Assembly: GCF_900088825.1 (NCBI RefSeq)
Contig: NZ_LT592171.1
Location: 171,094 to 212,007, forward strand
Direction of reading: 5' to 3'
Length of the DNA stretch: 40,914 bases
DNA from: Thiomonas delicata
Lineage (GTDB): Bacteria; Pseudomonadota; Gammaproteobacteria; Burkholderiales; Burkholderiaceae_C
Shown: one piece after another, positions 29,027 through 38,176 of the stretch
Layout of the letters: each line of letters begins with the position of its first letter
Position numbering within the stretch: the stretch's first letter is position 1
Notes under the pieces: model-generated
Seen by the model: the letters and a program-made list of their open reading frames with translations, nothing else
Told to the model about the DNA's origin: nothing
Database searches by the model: none
Translations under genes and position numbers: made by a program

Positions 29027-29046
29027 AATTGACGTATACGTCAATT
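29027..29046. promoter_or_regulatory. Perfect 20-bp palindrome upstream of icmF (putative operator)
   Basis: Half-site aattgacgta followed by its exact complement tacgtcaatt, with core TTGACGTATACGTCAA. It lies 76 bases before the icmF start and about 150 bases from the divergent coaX start. Its A+T-rich flanks contrast with the surroundings. Its form resembles operators of MerR- or TetR-type regulators that control branched-chain acyl-CoA breakdown in proteobacteria (LiuR-like boxes, as I recall them). No such regulator gene is in the window. Confidence 0.65.
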
Positions 29047-29121
29047 ACCACTCACGAGCCCGACCGCGGCAAGCTCAGCGACAAAGTCCGGCGCCATGCC
29101 CGCCGGCCACCGGAGACCCCT

Positions 29122-32100
29122 ATGACCGATCTGTCCGACGCCAAGGTTCTGGCCGCCTACCGGCCGCGGCAACGCCTGCGCTTCGTCACCGCGGCAGCCC
29201 TGTTCGACGGGCACGACGCGGCCATCAACATCATGCGCCGCATCCTCATTGGCATGGGGGCGGAGGTCATCCACCTCGGCCACAACCGCGCGGTGGATGA
29301 AATCGTCACCGCGGCCATCCAGGAAGATGTCCACGGCATCGCCATCTCCAGCTACCAGGGCGGCCATGTGGAGTTCTTCAAATACATGGTCGACCGGCTG
29401 CGCGAACAGGGCGCCGGGCACATCCAGGTGTTCGGCGGCGGCGGCGGCGTCATCGTGCCGGACGAGATTGCCGAGCTGCAAGCCTACGGCGTGACGCGCA
29501 TCTACAGCCCGGAGGACGGCCAGCGCCTTGGACTGCAGGGCATGATCGGCGACATGCTGCAGCGCTGCGACCGCCCGTTGCCGGCGCTGGCGGAGGCTGA
29601 CCCGGTACAGGCCCTCGCCGAGAACCAGGCGGCGCTGGCGCGCACGATCACCCAGCTTGAGAATGGCTCGGCCGACGCCGCCCTGCTGCGCGCGGTGCAT
29701 CAGCGAGCCAAAGCCATGCATGGCGTCGTCATCGGCGTCACCGGCACCGGCGGCGCAGGCAAGAGCAGCCTGGTGGACGAACTCATCCGCCGCGTGCGAC
29801 TGGACCAGGACGATGCGCTGCGCATCGCGATCGTCAGCATCGACCCCTCGCGGCGCAAGAGCGGCGGCGCCCTGCTGGGCGACCGCATTCGCATGAATGC
29901 CATTGCACCCTGGGCGCGCCCGGGACGCACGCCATCGCCGGGGGTCTATATGCGCAGCCTGGCCACGCGCGAGGCGGGCAGCGAAATCAGCCAGGCCCTT
30001 CCGGATGTGATCGCGGCATGCAAGGCGGCCGGGCACGATCTGGTCATCGTCGAAACCTCCGGCATCGGCCAGGGCGACGCCGCCATCGTGCCGCACGCGG
30101 ACCTCAGCCTGTACGTGATGACCCCCGAGTTCGGCGCCGCCAGCCAGCTCGAGAAAATCGACATGCTGGACTTCGCCGACTGGGTGGCGATCAACAAGTT
30201 CGACCGCAAGGGCGCCATGGACGCGCTGCGCGACGTGGCCAAGCAAGTGCAGCGCAACCGCGAAGCCTTCGCCCAGAAGCCCGAGGACATGCCGGTGTTC
30301 GGCACCATGGCCAGCCGCTTCAACGACGACGGCGTGACCGCCCTCTACCAGGCGATCAAGCCGCGATTGGCAGAACATGGCCTGTCGCTCGCGCAAGGCC
30401 GGCTGCCCAAGGTGTCCACGCGTCACAGCACGCACCAGACCCCCATCGTGCCGGCGGCGCGCAGCCGCTATCTGGCCGAGATCGCCGACGCGGTGCGCGC
30501 CTACCACCGGCAGGTGGAGGAACAGGCCCGCCTGGCGCGCGAGGCGCAGCAACTGCGCGAAAGCGGGCGCATGCTGCTCGACGCCAACCCGGACAAGATT
30601 TCCGCGGTCGAGGCCGTCACCGCGCTGGCCGAGCGGCGCGAGGCGCGCATGCTGCCGGCGGCGCGCAAACTGCTGACGATGTGGCCGCAGATGCTGCAGG
30701 CCTACGACGGCGACGAATACGTGGTGAAGATCCGCGACCGCGAAATCCGCACCCGGCTCACCCAAACCACGCTGTCGGGCACGCGCATGCGCAAGGTGGT
30801 GCTGCCGCGCTGGGCCGACCACGGCGAGCTGCTGCGCTGGCTGATGCGCGAGAACGTGCCCGGCAGCTTTCCCTACACCGCCGGCGTGTTCGCCTTCAAG
30901 CGCGAGAACGAAGATCCCACCCGCATGTTCGCCGGCGAAGGCGACCCGTTTCGCACCAACCGCCGTTTCAAGCTGCTGTCCGCAGGCATGCCGGCCAAGC
31001 GCCTGTCCACCGCGTTCGACTCGGTCACGCTGTATGGCGCCGAGCCCGATCTGCGCCCCGACATCTACGGCAAGGTCGGCAACTCGGGCGTCTCCATCGC
31101 CACGCTGGACGACATGAAGGCGCTGTACGACGGGTTCGACCTGTGCGACCCGGCCACCTCGGTGAGCATGACCATCAACGGCCCGGCCCCCACCATCCTG
31201 GCCATGTTCCTGAACACCGCGATCGACCAGCAGCTCGACAAGTTCCAGCGCGAAAACGGCCGCGAGCCCTCGGACGACGAGGCGGCCAAGATCCGCGCCT
31301 GGGTGCTGGAGAACGTGCGCGGCACGGTGCAGGCCGACATCCTGAAGGAAGACCAGGGCCAGAACACCTGCATCTTCTCCACCGAGTTCTCGCTCAAGGT
31401 CATGGGCGACATTCAGGAATACTTCGTGCACCACAGGGTGCGCAACTTCTACTCGGTGAGCATTTCGGGCTATCACATCGCCGAGGCCGGCGCCAACCCC
31501 ATCTCGCAGCTGGCCTTCACCCTGGCCAACGGATTCACCTTCGTCGAGGCCTACCTGGCCCGCGGCATGCACATCGACGACTTCGCGCCCAACCTGAGTT
31601 TCTTCTTCAGCAACGGCATGGACCCCGAATACAGCGTGCTGGGACGGGTTGCGCGCCGCATCTGGGCCGTGGCGATGCGCGACAAGTACGGCGCCGGCGA
31701 GCGCAGCCAGAAGCTCAAGTATCACATCCAGACCTCGGGGCGCAGCCTGCACGCGCAGGAGATCGCGTTCAACGACATCCGCACCACGCTGCAGGCGCTG
31801 ATCGCGGTCTACGACAACTGCAACAGCCTGCACACCAATGCCTACGACGAGGCCATCACCACGCCCACCGAGGAGAGCGTGCGCCGCGCCATGGCCATCC
31901 AGCTCGTCATCAACCGCGAATGGGGCCTGGCCAAATGCGAGAACCCCAACCAGGGCGCTTTCGTCATCGAGGAGTTGACCGATCTGGTGGAGGAAGCCGT
32001 GCTCAAGGAGTTCGAGGCCATCGCCGAGCGCGGTGGCGTGCTGGGGGCGATGGAAACCGGCTACCAGCGCGGCAAGATCCAGGAGGAGAGCATGCACTAC

Positions 32101-32418
32101 GAAATGCTCAAACACACCGGCGAGTTGCCCATCGTCGGCGTCAACACTTTCCGTAACCCGCACGGAGATCCCGTCACCCGCCATCTGGAACTGGCCCGCT
32201 CCACGGAGGAGGAAAAGCAATCCCAGCTCCGGCGCCTGGCCGACTTCCACGTCCGGCACGCGGAACACGCTCCCGCCGAGCTGGAACGGCTGCGCCAGGC
32301 CGTGATCGACAACCGCAACGTGTTCGAGGTGCTGATGGAGGCCGTGCGCTGCTGCTCGCTCGGGCAGATCACCGCCGCGCTGTTCGAGGTGGGCGGCCAG
32401 TACCGGCGGAACATGTGA
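29122..32418 (+). CDS. icmF: Fused isobutyryl-CoA mutase (IcmF)
   Basis: Adenosylcobalamin enzyme that interconverts isobutyryl-CoA and n-butyryl-CoA (and, in some members, pivalyl-CoA and isovaleryl-CoA), with its own G-protein chaperone inserted. In order: a B12-binding domain (about 18-150, FDGHDAAIN with His31 as lower cobalt ligand candidate, [11 protein letters not shown]); a MeaI-type GTPase (about 180-430, P-loop GTGGAGKS 208-215, NKFD 358-361); a linker; and the mutase barrel (about 545-1098). Phe590 and Gln747 stand where methylmalonyl-CoA mutase has Tyr and Arg, the signature of isobutyryl-CoA mutase. I chose [10 protein letters not shown] at 29122, as in known IcmF; the frame opens at 29029 within the palindrome region. 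The product has 1098 residues. Confidence 0.95.
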   Translation: MTDLSDAKVLAAYRPRQRLRFVTAAALFDGHDAAINIMRRILIGMGAEVIHLGHNRAVDEIVTAAIQEDVHGIAISSYQGGHVEFFKYMVDRLREQGAGHIQVFGGGGGVIVPDEIAELQAYGVTRIYSPEDGQRLGLQGMIGDMLQRCDRPLPALAEADPVQALAENQAALARTITQLENGSADAALLRAVHQRAKAMHGVVIGVTGTGGAGKSSLVDELIRRVRLDQDDALRIAIVSIDPSRRKSGGALLGDRIRMNAIAPWARPGRTPSPGVYMRSLATREAGSEISQALPDVIAACKAAGHDLVIVETSGIGQGDAAIVPHADLSLYVMTPEFGAASQLEKIDMLDFADWVAINKFDRKGAMDALRDVAKQVQRNREAFAQKPEDMPVFGTMASRFNDDGVTALYQAIKPRLAEHGLSLAQGRLPKVSTRHSTHQTPIVPAARSRYLAEIADAVRAYHRQVEEQARLAREAQQLRESGRMLLDANPDKISAVEAVTALAERREARMLPAARKLLTMWPQMLQAYDGDEYVVKIRDREIRTRLTQTTLSGTRMRKVVLPRWADHGELLRWLMRENVPGSFPYTAGVFAFKRENEDPTRMFAGEGDPFRTNRRFKLLSAGMPAKRLSTAFDSVTLYGAEPDLRPDIYGKVGNSGVSIATLDDMKALYDGFDLCDPATSVSMTINGPAPTILAMFLNTAIDQQLDKFQRENGREPSDDEAAKIRAWVLENVRGTVQADILKEDQGQNTCIFSTEFSLKVMGDIQEYFVHHRVRNFYSVSISGYHIAEAGANPISQLAFTLANGFTFVEAYLARGMHIDDFAPNLSFFFSNGMDPEYSVLGRVARRIWAVAMRDKYGAGERSQKLKYHIQTSGRSLHAQEIAFNDIRTTLQALIAVYDNCNSLHTNAYDEAITTPTEESVRRAMAIQLVINREWGLAKCENPNQGAFVIEELTDLVEEAVLKEFEAIAERGGVLGAMETGYQRGKIQEESMHYEMLKHTGELPIVGVNTFRNPHGDPVTRHLELARSTEEEKQSQLRRLADFHVRHAEHAPAELERLRQAVIDNRNVFEVLMEAVRCCSLGQITAALFEVGGQYRRNM

Positions 32419-32454
32419 GACGCGCGGGGCGCATCACCCCAAGCCGCGAGCCCG

Positions 32455-33309
32455 TCAGATCATCGCCAGCGGCTGGCGACGCTGCGGCGGCGCAAAGAGC
32501 GCATCGATCGCGGCAAGCGTGCCGGCATCGAGTTGCACGTCTGCGGCGGCCAGGTTGTCACGCAGATGCGGCAGGCGCCCCGCCTTCGGGATGGCGAGCA
32601 CATTGGGCAAACGCAAGACCCAGGCCAGCGCGAGTTGCGCGGCGCTCAGACCCAACGGCGCGGCCAGTGCCGCCAGCTTGGCGTGGCGCGCGAGCTTGCC
32701 CTCGTCGAGCGGGCTGTAGGCCATCAGCGGCATGGCGTGCCGCTGCATCCAGGGCAGGAGATCGAACTCGACGCCCCGGCTGCTGGCGGCGTAATAGACC
32801 TGATTGGTCGCGCAGTTGTGGCCGGCGTCCAGACCGCGCAATTCCTGCATGTCGTCGAGGTCGAAATTGCTCACGCCCCATGCGCCGATCTTCCCCTCCG
32901 CCTTGAGCCGCTCGAACCCGTCGAGGGTCTGTTGCAGAGGAATGTCGCCGCGCCAGTGCAACAGGTAGAGATCGATGCGGTCGATGCCCAGGCGCTCCAG
33001 GCTGCGCGCGCAAGCCTGACGCACGCCTTCGGCACTTGCGTGATGCGGATAGACCTTGCTGACGATGCGCACCTCCTCCCTGCGCACGGTGCCGGCGCGC
33101 AGGGATTCGGCCAGCGCTTGCCCCACGACGCGCTCGGCCCCGCCTTCGCCATACATCTCCGCGGTATCGATCAGGCGAAAGCCCATCTCGAACGCAGCGC
33201 GCAGCGCGGCGACCTCCGCACCGCGCTGCGCCGGGTCTTCACCGAAACGCCAGGTCCCCAAGCCAAGTGCAGGCCAGGCCTCGCCGCCGCAACATCGCAC
33301 CGCATGCAT
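32455..33309 (-). CDS. Aldo/keto reductase
   Basis: NADPH-dependent oxidoreductase of 284 residues with a TIM-barrel fold. The catalytic tetrad is complete: Asp48 and Tyr53 in LIDTAEMYGEGGAE, Lys85 in RIVSKVYPHHAS and His118 in DLYLLHWRGDIPL. The C-terminal LAWVLRLPNVLAIPKAGRLPHLRDNLAAADVQL is the cofactor-phosphate-binding part. I chose MHAVRCCGGE at 33309, since the barrel starts right after it; the frame extends further only as a shadow of ubiB. It lies 5 bases downstream of ubiB and may share its transcript. It converges with icmF, without an evident metabolic link. Substrate unknown. Confidence 0.9.
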   Translation of the reverse strand: MHAVRCCGGEAWPALGLGTWRFGEDPAQRGAEVAALRAAFEMGFRLIDTAEMYGEGGAERVVGQALAESLRAGTVRREEVRIVSKVYPHHASAEGVRQACARSLERLGIDRIDLYLLHWRGDIPLQQTLDGFERLKAEGKIGAWGVSNFDLDDMQELRGLDAGHNCATNQVYYAASSRGVEFDLLPWMQRHAMPLMAYSPLDEGKLARHAKLAALAAPLGLSAAQLALAWVLRLPNVLAIPKAGRLPHLRDNLAAADVQLDAGTLAAIDALFAPPQRRQPLAMI

Positions 33310-33314
33310 CGGTC

Positions 33315-34886
33315 TCAAGCTCCAAGCCAAAAGCGCGCATTCCAAAGCGCCAACAGGACCAGGAAAAAAACCAGGCCGACGACAAAACCGATCAGCCCTT
33401 GCAACAAGGCATTGGTCCGGCGCTGCTCCTGCAGCAGCTGGCGCGTCAACTCGCGCTCGGCCGGGTGCTGGGCCTGCTCCAGGGCGTGATGGATCAGGCG
33501 CGGCAATGCCGGGAAGTACTGCGCGAAGCGAGGCGCCTCCTTGCGCAAGTGCGTGGTGAACGCGCGCCAGCCGACCTGGCTTTGCATCCAGCGCCGCAGG
33601 AAGGGTTGCGCCGTGCTCCAAAGGTCCAGCTCGGGGTCGAGCTGGCGGCCCAGACCTTCGACGTTGAGCAAGGTTTTCTGCAGCAGCACGAGCTGGGGCT
33701 GGATCTCCACCTTGAAGCGGCGCGACACCTGGAACAGGCGCATGAGAATCTGCCCGAGCGAGATGTCCTTCAGCGGCCGCTCGAACTGCGGCTCGCACAC
33801 GGTGCGCACCGCGGCCTCCAGTTCCTCCACCCGCACCTCGGACGGCACCCAGCCCGACTCCAGGTGCAGTTCGGCGACGCGCCGGTAATCGCGCTGGAAA
33901 AAGGCAATGAAGTTCTGCGCCAGGTAGTCCTTGTCGAACTCGGACAAGGTGCCGATGATGCCGAAGTCGAGTGCGATATACCAGCCGAAGGTCTCGGGCG
34001 ACAGGCTGACCATGATGTTGCCGGGGTGCATGTCGGCATGGAAGTAGCCGTCGCGGAACACCTGGGTGAAAAAGATCTCGACGCCGCTTTGGGCCAACTT
34101 GCGGATGTCCACCCCGGCCGCGCGCAAGCGCTCCACCTGGCTAATCGGCACCCCGCGCATGCGCTCCATCACGATCACGCTCTCGGTGCACAGGTCCCAA
34201 TACATCTGCGGGATCAGCACCAGGCCCAGACCGTCCATATTGCGTCGCAATTGCGCGGCATTCGCCGCCTCGCGCACGAGGTCGAGTTCGTCGTGGAGGT
34301 ATTTGTCGAACTCGGCCACCACCTCGCGCGGTTTGAGGCGCTTGCCGTCCTCCCAGGCCCACTCGACCCAGCCGGCCAGGGTGCGCATGAGATGCAAATC
34401 CTGGTCGATGATGTTGCGCATGCCGGGTCGCAACACCTTCACGGCCACCTCATGTCCGTCCTGCGATGGTGGCAAGACGGCGAAATGCACCTGCGCGATC
34501 GAGGCGCTGGCCACCGGCGTGCGCTCGAAGCTGGCGAACAACTGGTCGATCGGCTTGCCCAGCGCCCTTTCGATTTGCGCAACCGCCAGCTCCGAATCGA
34601 ATGGCGGCACGCGATCCTGCAGCTTGGCTAGTTCGTCGGCGATGTCGAGCGGCAGCAAGTCGCGCCGGGTCGACAGCATCTGCCCGAACTTGACGAAGAT
34701 CGGACCCAGGCTTTCCAGCGCCAGCCGCAGGCGCTGTCCGCGCGGAGCCTCGAGGTTGCGCCCCGTCGCCAACACCCGCGCCAGAACCCGCAACCAGCGG
34801 TGGCGAAACCCGGAAAGCACGAGTTGGTCGAGCCCATAATGCAGGGCGACGCGGGCGATGCGCAATAAACGCAGCAGGCGGCGCAT
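33315..34886 (-). CDS. ubiB: UbiB, ABC1/ADCK-type atypical kinase for ubiquinone synthesis
   Basis: Protein-kinase-like ATPase of 523 residues needed for ubiquinone biosynthesis. It shows the family-defining KxGQ motif at Lys66-Phe-Gly-Gln69 ([16 protein letters not shown]), [14 protein letters not shown] (the Ala-rich nucleotide loop), [35 protein letters not shown] with the DFG-like metal site, and a C-terminal membrane anchor ([22 protein letters not shown]). It follows ubiJ after 3 bases on the minus strand, consistent with UbiB and UbiJ working together on the soluble Ubi complex. Two C-terminal hydrophobic segments seen in E. coli UbiB are only partly separated here. Confidence 0.96.
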   Translation of the reverse strand: MRRLLRLLRIARVALHYGLDQLVLSGFRHRWLRVLARVLATGRNLEAPRGQRLRLALESLGPIFVKFGQMLSTRRDLLPLDIADELAKLQDRVPPFDSELAVAQIERALGKPIDQLFASFERTPVASASIAQVHFAVLPPSQDGHEVAVKVLRPGMRNIIDQDLHLMRTLAGWVEWAWEDGKRLKPREVVAEFDKYLHDELDLVREAANAAQLRRNMDGLGLVLIPQMYWDLCTESVIVMERMRGVPISQVERLRAAGVDIRKLAQSGVEIFFTQVFRDGYFHADMHPGNIMVSLSPETFGWYIALDFGIIGTLSEFDKDYLAQNFIAFFQRDYRRVAELHLESGWVPSEVRVEELEAAVRTVCEPQFERPLKDISLGQILMRLFQVSRRFKVEIQPQLVLLQKTLLNVEGLGRQLDPELDLWSTAQPFLRRWMQSQVGWRAFTTHLRKEAPRFAQYFPALPRLIHHALEQAQHPAERELTRQLLQEQRRTNALLQGLIGFVVGLVFFLVLLALWNARFWLGA

Positions 34887-34889
34887 GAA

Positions 34890-35546
34890 TCAGCTCCGCA
34901 CCGCGCGGCGACGCCGGGCCAGAATCTGAATACGCTTGTCGAGCCTCGCCGTGGCGTCGCGCAATGCGGCCGCCGCCGCACTGCAGTCGGCGAATTCGCT
35001 CCGGCCGACCAACCCCCGAGGCGCTTCGGTCAGCCAGTCCCGAAGATCACTCTCGATACGCTCGCGCCAATCGGACCCCTGGTTGCGTATCCTGCGCGCA
35101 GCCTGCGCCATGCGGTAGGCCGCGACTTCACCGAACCATCGCGCCAGGTCATCCTCCGCATCCCACCGCACATGCCCCAGCAACCAGGACATGGCCTGGG
35201 CAAAATCCGCATCGCCTGCGATGCGCACGCCGCTCAGGCCCAAACGCTGCCCTTGCCACTGCGCCGCCAGCGCTGCGGCCGCGTCGACCTCCAGCGTCAA
35301 GGCCACAGCGCTGGCCTGCGCTGCGTGCACAACCGGGTCGAAGCCCCCTTGCGGCGTGACCTCCAGCACCAACTCCGCACCGGCCACGCGCACACTGACG
35401 CACTTGCCCGCATGGGCCAGCAAGCGGCGCTGAGCCTGGGGATTTTGTTGAATGACGTGATTGACGGCTTGCGCCACGCGCTGAAGCAATGCATGCCTCA
35501 GTCGCGCAGGAAGGAGGGGCGTCGTTGAAGCGTGAGAGCTGGGCAT
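34890..35546 (-). CDS. ubiJ: UbiJ-type accessory factor, SCP2 domain
   Basis: Lipid-binding accessory factor of 218 residues in the Ubi complex. The N-terminal half (about 15-115) is SCP2-like: AVNHVIQQNPQAQRRLLAHAGKCVSVRVAGAELVLEVTPQG, then LSGVRIAGDADFAQAMSWLLGHVRWDAEDDLARWFGEVAAYRM. The latter strongly resembles UbiJ (YigP). The C-terminal part is helical and basic, ending LDKRIQILARRRRAVRS. I chose MPSSHAST; an in-frame ATG nine codons earlier is less likely. Its position directly before ubiB is the usual one. E. coli UbiJ has 201 residues, so the size fits. Confidence 0.9.
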   Translation of the reverse strand: MPSSHASTTPLLPARLRHALLQRVAQAVNHVIQQNPQAQRRLLAHAGKCVSVRVAGAELVLEVTPQGGFDPVVHAAQASAVALTLEVDAAAALAAQWQGQRLGLSGVRIAGDADFAQAMSWLLGHVRWDAEDDLARWFGEVAAYRMAQAARRIRNQGSDWRERIESDLRDWLTEAPRGLVGRSEFADCSAAAAALRDATARLDKRIQILARRRRAVRS

Positions 35547-35634
35547 CGTGCGGTTCGGAGGGACCCTGCCCATTCTAGGAGGCCGGCCATACTCCCTGCC
35601 GCGCCAGTTGCAGCCGGGCGTGAGTTCACCATGC

Positions 35635-35658
35635 GAAAGGGGGCTCGCGCCCCCTTTC
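35635..35658 (-). terminator. Hairpin between the Tim44-like gene and ubiJ
   Basis: A perfect 10-bp stem (gaaagggggc / gccccctttc) with a tcgc loop lies 30 bases past the stop of the Tim44-like gene and about 90 bases before the ubiJ start. It has no T-run on the minus strand, so it may be a partial terminator or a processing site separating the two halves of the cluster. Confidence 0.4.
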
Positions 35659-35687
35659 CCATCATCGAACCGCCTCTGGAATGGCGC

Positions 35688-36599
35688 CTACCCGATTTGT
35701 TGAATTCCGGCGAGCAGCCAGCCGGACGAACCCGAGACCGGCTTGACCAGATTCCAGATTTCCCGCATGGGTTGGGCCCCGCCCCAGCTCTCCTCCCGCA
35801 CCAGACCCGAGAATTCAACGCTCGCCAGGTACTCGCCCTGCTGCTCCTGCAACTCGAGCAGCACGGCCTCGAGCGTGACCACATCCGTCTGATTGCGCTC
35901 GGATCCGCGCTGTTGGATTTCGCCGCGCAATTGTGCGAACAGCTCGGGCGTCGTGTACGACTCGATGCTGGACAGATCACCCGCGTCCCAGGCCTTCTGC
36001 AGCTGGTAGTAATGCTCGCGCGCCTTGTTCAGGAAGGCGCGCTGGTCGAAGTTGGCCGGTATCGAGCCCTGCGCCGGCGATCCCCCAGCGCCGGCCGCGC
36101 TCATGTCATCAATACGCTGGGGCGGCAGATAGGACTCCTGCCCGAGCTGGGCGGCGTCATAAGCCCCTCGTGGCATGCCAGCGGGTTGCGGGATGGATTC
36201 GCCGCTTTGCCTGCGCAGGACGCGCATCAAGGCCATCACGGCGAAGAACGCCAGCGCCGCAAGCAAAAGCGCCGTCACGAAGGAAGCCATTCCGGCGCCG
36301 AACCCGAAGGCATGGAACAAAGCCGCCAAACCGATCCCAGCTGCCAAGCCACCCAGTATGCCCCCCCAGCGGCTGGCTGGGCGCGGCTGAACCGCCGCAG
36401 GACTTGGCGCCGCCTGCTTGGGCGCGGCGGCCGGTGTTGGAGTGACCTGCTGCCGCTGCAGCACGCCGCTGCTCTGGCGGCCAAGACTCTTGCCCGCACC
36501 CAAGCGCTTGGCCTGAGCATCGGCCGTGAACAGAGCTGAGGTCAGGGCGAGGCAACAAGCAAGTAGAAGGGGGAAGGCGCGCTGCTTTTTCATGTTCAT
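35688..36599 (-). CDS. Tim44-like domain protein, exported
   Basis: Protein of 303 residues. A signal peptide is clear (MNMKKQRAFPLLLACCLALTSALFTADAQA, probable cleavage after AQA near 30). A Gln/Pro/Ala-rich stretch follows (about 45-75), then one or two hydrophobic segments (ILGGLAAGIGLAALFHAFGFGAG and SFVTALLLAALAFFAVMALM, about 80-125). The C-terminal Tim44-like domain (about 175-300) has FLNKAREHYYQLQKAWDAGDLSSIESYTTPELFAQLRGEI and EIWNLVKPV. In mitochondria this fold docks the import motor on the membrane; in bacteria the role is not established. It lies between ubiE and ubiJ, as commonly seen in betaproteobacteria. Either of two close ATGs (36599, 36593) may be the start. Confidence 0.85.
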   Translation of the reverse strand: MNMKKQRAFPLLLACCLALTSALFTADAQAKRLGAGKSLGRQSSGVLQRQQVTPTPAAAPKQAAPSPAAVQPRPASRWGGILGGLAAGIGLAALFHAFGFGAGMASFVTALLLAALAFFAVMALMRVLRRQSGESIPQPAGMPRGAYDAAQLGQESYLPPQRIDDMSAAGAGGSPAQGSIPANFDQRAFLNKAREHYYQLQKAWDAGDLSSIESYTTPELFAQLRGEIQQRGSERNQTDVVTLEAVLLELQEQQGEYLASVEFSGLVREESWGGAQPMREIWNLVKPVSGSSGWLLAGIQQIG

Positions 36600-36675
36600 G
36601 TCCAGTGATGAATGCCTACATTTTGTTACCAATAGGCCAGGAAAAGTTCAGTCTTTTCATAAAATTTGTATCAAC

Positions 36676-37425
36676 TCAAGCCTTGATGCCAATATGCAAC
36701 GCAACGACACCGGCTGAAAGGTTGTAGTAGTCGACTTTGGCGAAGCCCGCCTCTTGCATCATGGACACGAGAGTTTGTTGGTCAGGATGCTTGCGGATGG
36801 ATTCGGCCAGGTAGCGGTAGCTGCCGGCGTCGCCGGCGACCATCTTGCCCAGGCGCGGCAAGATATGGAAGGAATACCAGTCGTAAACCCCGCGTAACGG
36901 TTCCCAGGGGCGCGAGAACTCCAGAACCAGCAGCTTTCCGCCAGGCTTGAGAACCCTGTGCATCTCGGCCAAGGCCATGTCTTTGTGGGTCATGTTGCGC
37001 AGCCCGAAAGCTACGCTGACGCGGTCGAAACTGGCGTCGGGAAACGGCAGCTTTTCAGCGTCGCACTGGGCCGTAGGAAGACATAGGCCGGCGTTCTCGA
37101 GTTCAGCGCGCCCGTGCTCGAGCATGGCGCCGTTGATGTCGGTGGCCACGACCAAACCTTGCGGCCCGGCCTGAGGCGCAAAGGCCCGCGCCAGATCGCC
37201 CGTGCCAGACGCGATATCCAGCACGCGATGTCCCGGGCGCACACCGGCCAGGGCAACGGTGAACGCCTTCCAGGCTCTGTGGAGGCCCGCGCTCATCAAG
37301 TCGTTCATCAGGTCGTAGCGTGGAGCTACCGAATCGAAGACTTGGGCCACGCGATGCGACTTCTCGCTTTCGGCAACGGTTTCGAAACCGAAATGGGTGG
37401 TCGATTCGGATCGTTCAATGGTCAT
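36676..37425 (-). CDS. ubiE: Ubiquinone/menaquinone C-methyltransferase
   Basis: SAM-dependent C-methyltransferase of the ubiquinone (and menaquinone) pathway, 249 residues. Family signatures are [15 protein letters not shown] near the start, [25 protein letters not shown], the SAM loop [16 protein letters not shown] (about 66-81), [27 protein letters not shown] and [17 protein letters not shown]. The C-terminus has the [17 protein letters not shown] block. I chose MTIERSES at 37425 by comparison with the usual UbiE start; an ATG four codons earlier (37437) is possible. It overlaps the end of the DUF971 gene upstream, so the two are translationally linked. Confidence 0.96.
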   Translation of the reverse strand: MTIERSESTTHFGFETVAESEKSHRVAQVFDSVAPRYDLMNDLMSAGLHRAWKAFTVALAGVRPGHRVLDIASGTGDLARAFAPQAGPQGLVVATDINGAMLEHGRAELENAGLCLPTAQCDAEKLPFPDASFDRVSVAFGLRNMTHKDMALAEMHRVLKPGGKLLVLEFSRPWEPLRGVYDWYSFHILPRLGKMVAGDAGSYRYLAESIRKHPDQQTLVSMMQEAGFAKVDYYNLSAGVVALHIGIKA

Positions 37426-37843
37426 GGCGTGCCCCATGACCGCAACCGCCCTTCTGGCCGGCGCCCTGCGCAGGAAGCGGTGTTTCGCGATTTGCCCCCG
37501 CCTTCGCCAGGCGGCTCAGATATTCCGACCACAAACGATCCTGCTCTGCACCGAGAAAATACAGATACTCCCAGGTGAAGATGCCCGTATCGTGTCCATC
37601 GGAAAACGTGGGCTGCACGGCATAGTTTCCGACAGGCTCCAGTGCATCGATGAGCACTTCGCGCTTGCCAGTCTGCAAGGTTTCCTGCCCCGGGCCGTGA
37701 CCACGCACCTCGGCCGACGGTGAATACACCCGCATCAATTCGAAGGGAATGCGAAACGACGCACCATCTTCAAAGACGATTTCCAACACACGCGTCTGGC
37801 GATGCACCGTCAAACGCGCTGGCAAAGGGGTGGTCAGAGACAT
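37415..37843 (-). CDS. DUF971 (gamma-butyrobetaine hydroxylase N-terminal-like) protein
   Basis: Small protein of 142 residues. The core (about 12-115) follows the DUF971 pattern: [74 protein letters not shown]. The [11 protein letters not shown] motif is the family's strongest mark. The tail is Gly/His-rich ([16 protein letters not shown]) and could bind a metal ion. I chose MSLTTPLPA at 37843. It overlaps ubiE by a few bases. DUF971 modules are found alone or at the N-terminus of gamma-butyrobetaine hydroxylase and may be linked to iron-sulfur or redox proteins, but the single-domain role is unknown. Confidence 0.87.
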   Translation of the reverse strand: MSLTTPLPARLTVHRQTRVLEIVFEDGASFRIPFELMRVYSPSAEVRGHGPGQETLQTGKREVLIDALEPVGNYAVQPTFSDGHDTGIFTWEYLYFLGAEQDRLWSEYLSRLAKAGANRETPLPAQGAGQKGGCGHGARHDH

Positions 37844-37973
37844 GGACTGGAATCTTGGAGGTGCACAGGCCCAATTATGCGTCCGCACGCGCCCCACGAG
37901 GGGCCATAGGCCTTCTCCACAAGACCGTCATGCACCGATCGGCGCACTTGACGCGAGCTTGGATCGACCCCAT

Positions 37974-37997
37974 AAAAAAACCCGGGCATGGCCCGGG
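37974..37997 (-). terminator. Orphan rho-independent terminator facing away from IS21
   Basis: On the minus strand a 7-bp G+C stem (cccgggc / gcccggg, 3-base loop) is followed by seven T. It would terminate a minus-strand gene ending near 38030. No such gene is present: 14 codons ending TAA (38070-38026) are all that is left before the IS21 end. It probably belonged to a gene removed or cut by the insertion sequence. Confidence 0.8.
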
Positions 37998-38176
37998 CGA
38001 ATTGCACACTCCCTGAAAGAGCCGGTTAAGGCTCAGTGACATTCTGATACAGAATGCAACCAATGTCTACTGTTGATTCATTTCCAAAACTGGGCCATTT
38101 GGGGACGCGTTCACGTTGAAATCTGAGCCACGTTGCCGCTCTATCGTGCTGAGTTTTTCAGCACAGGGGAGCAGGA

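Noticed and set aside
29041-32268. Very long open frame (about 1075 codons) on the strand opposite icmF
   Set aside because: It is the G+C-driven antisense shadow of icmF, rich in His/Val/Gly/Arg runs, with no family motif, whereas icmF has all its domains.
38020-38045. tRNA-like or attachment-site-like stem gagccggttaaggctc
   Set aside because: Five-base stem only; no cloverleaf can be drawn and no CCA or conserved TPsiC loop is present.
37875-38063. Small minus-strand open frame MVAFCIRMSLSLN... over the orphan terminator
   Set aside because: It would be translated straight through a strong intrinsic terminator and has no RBS or family match.
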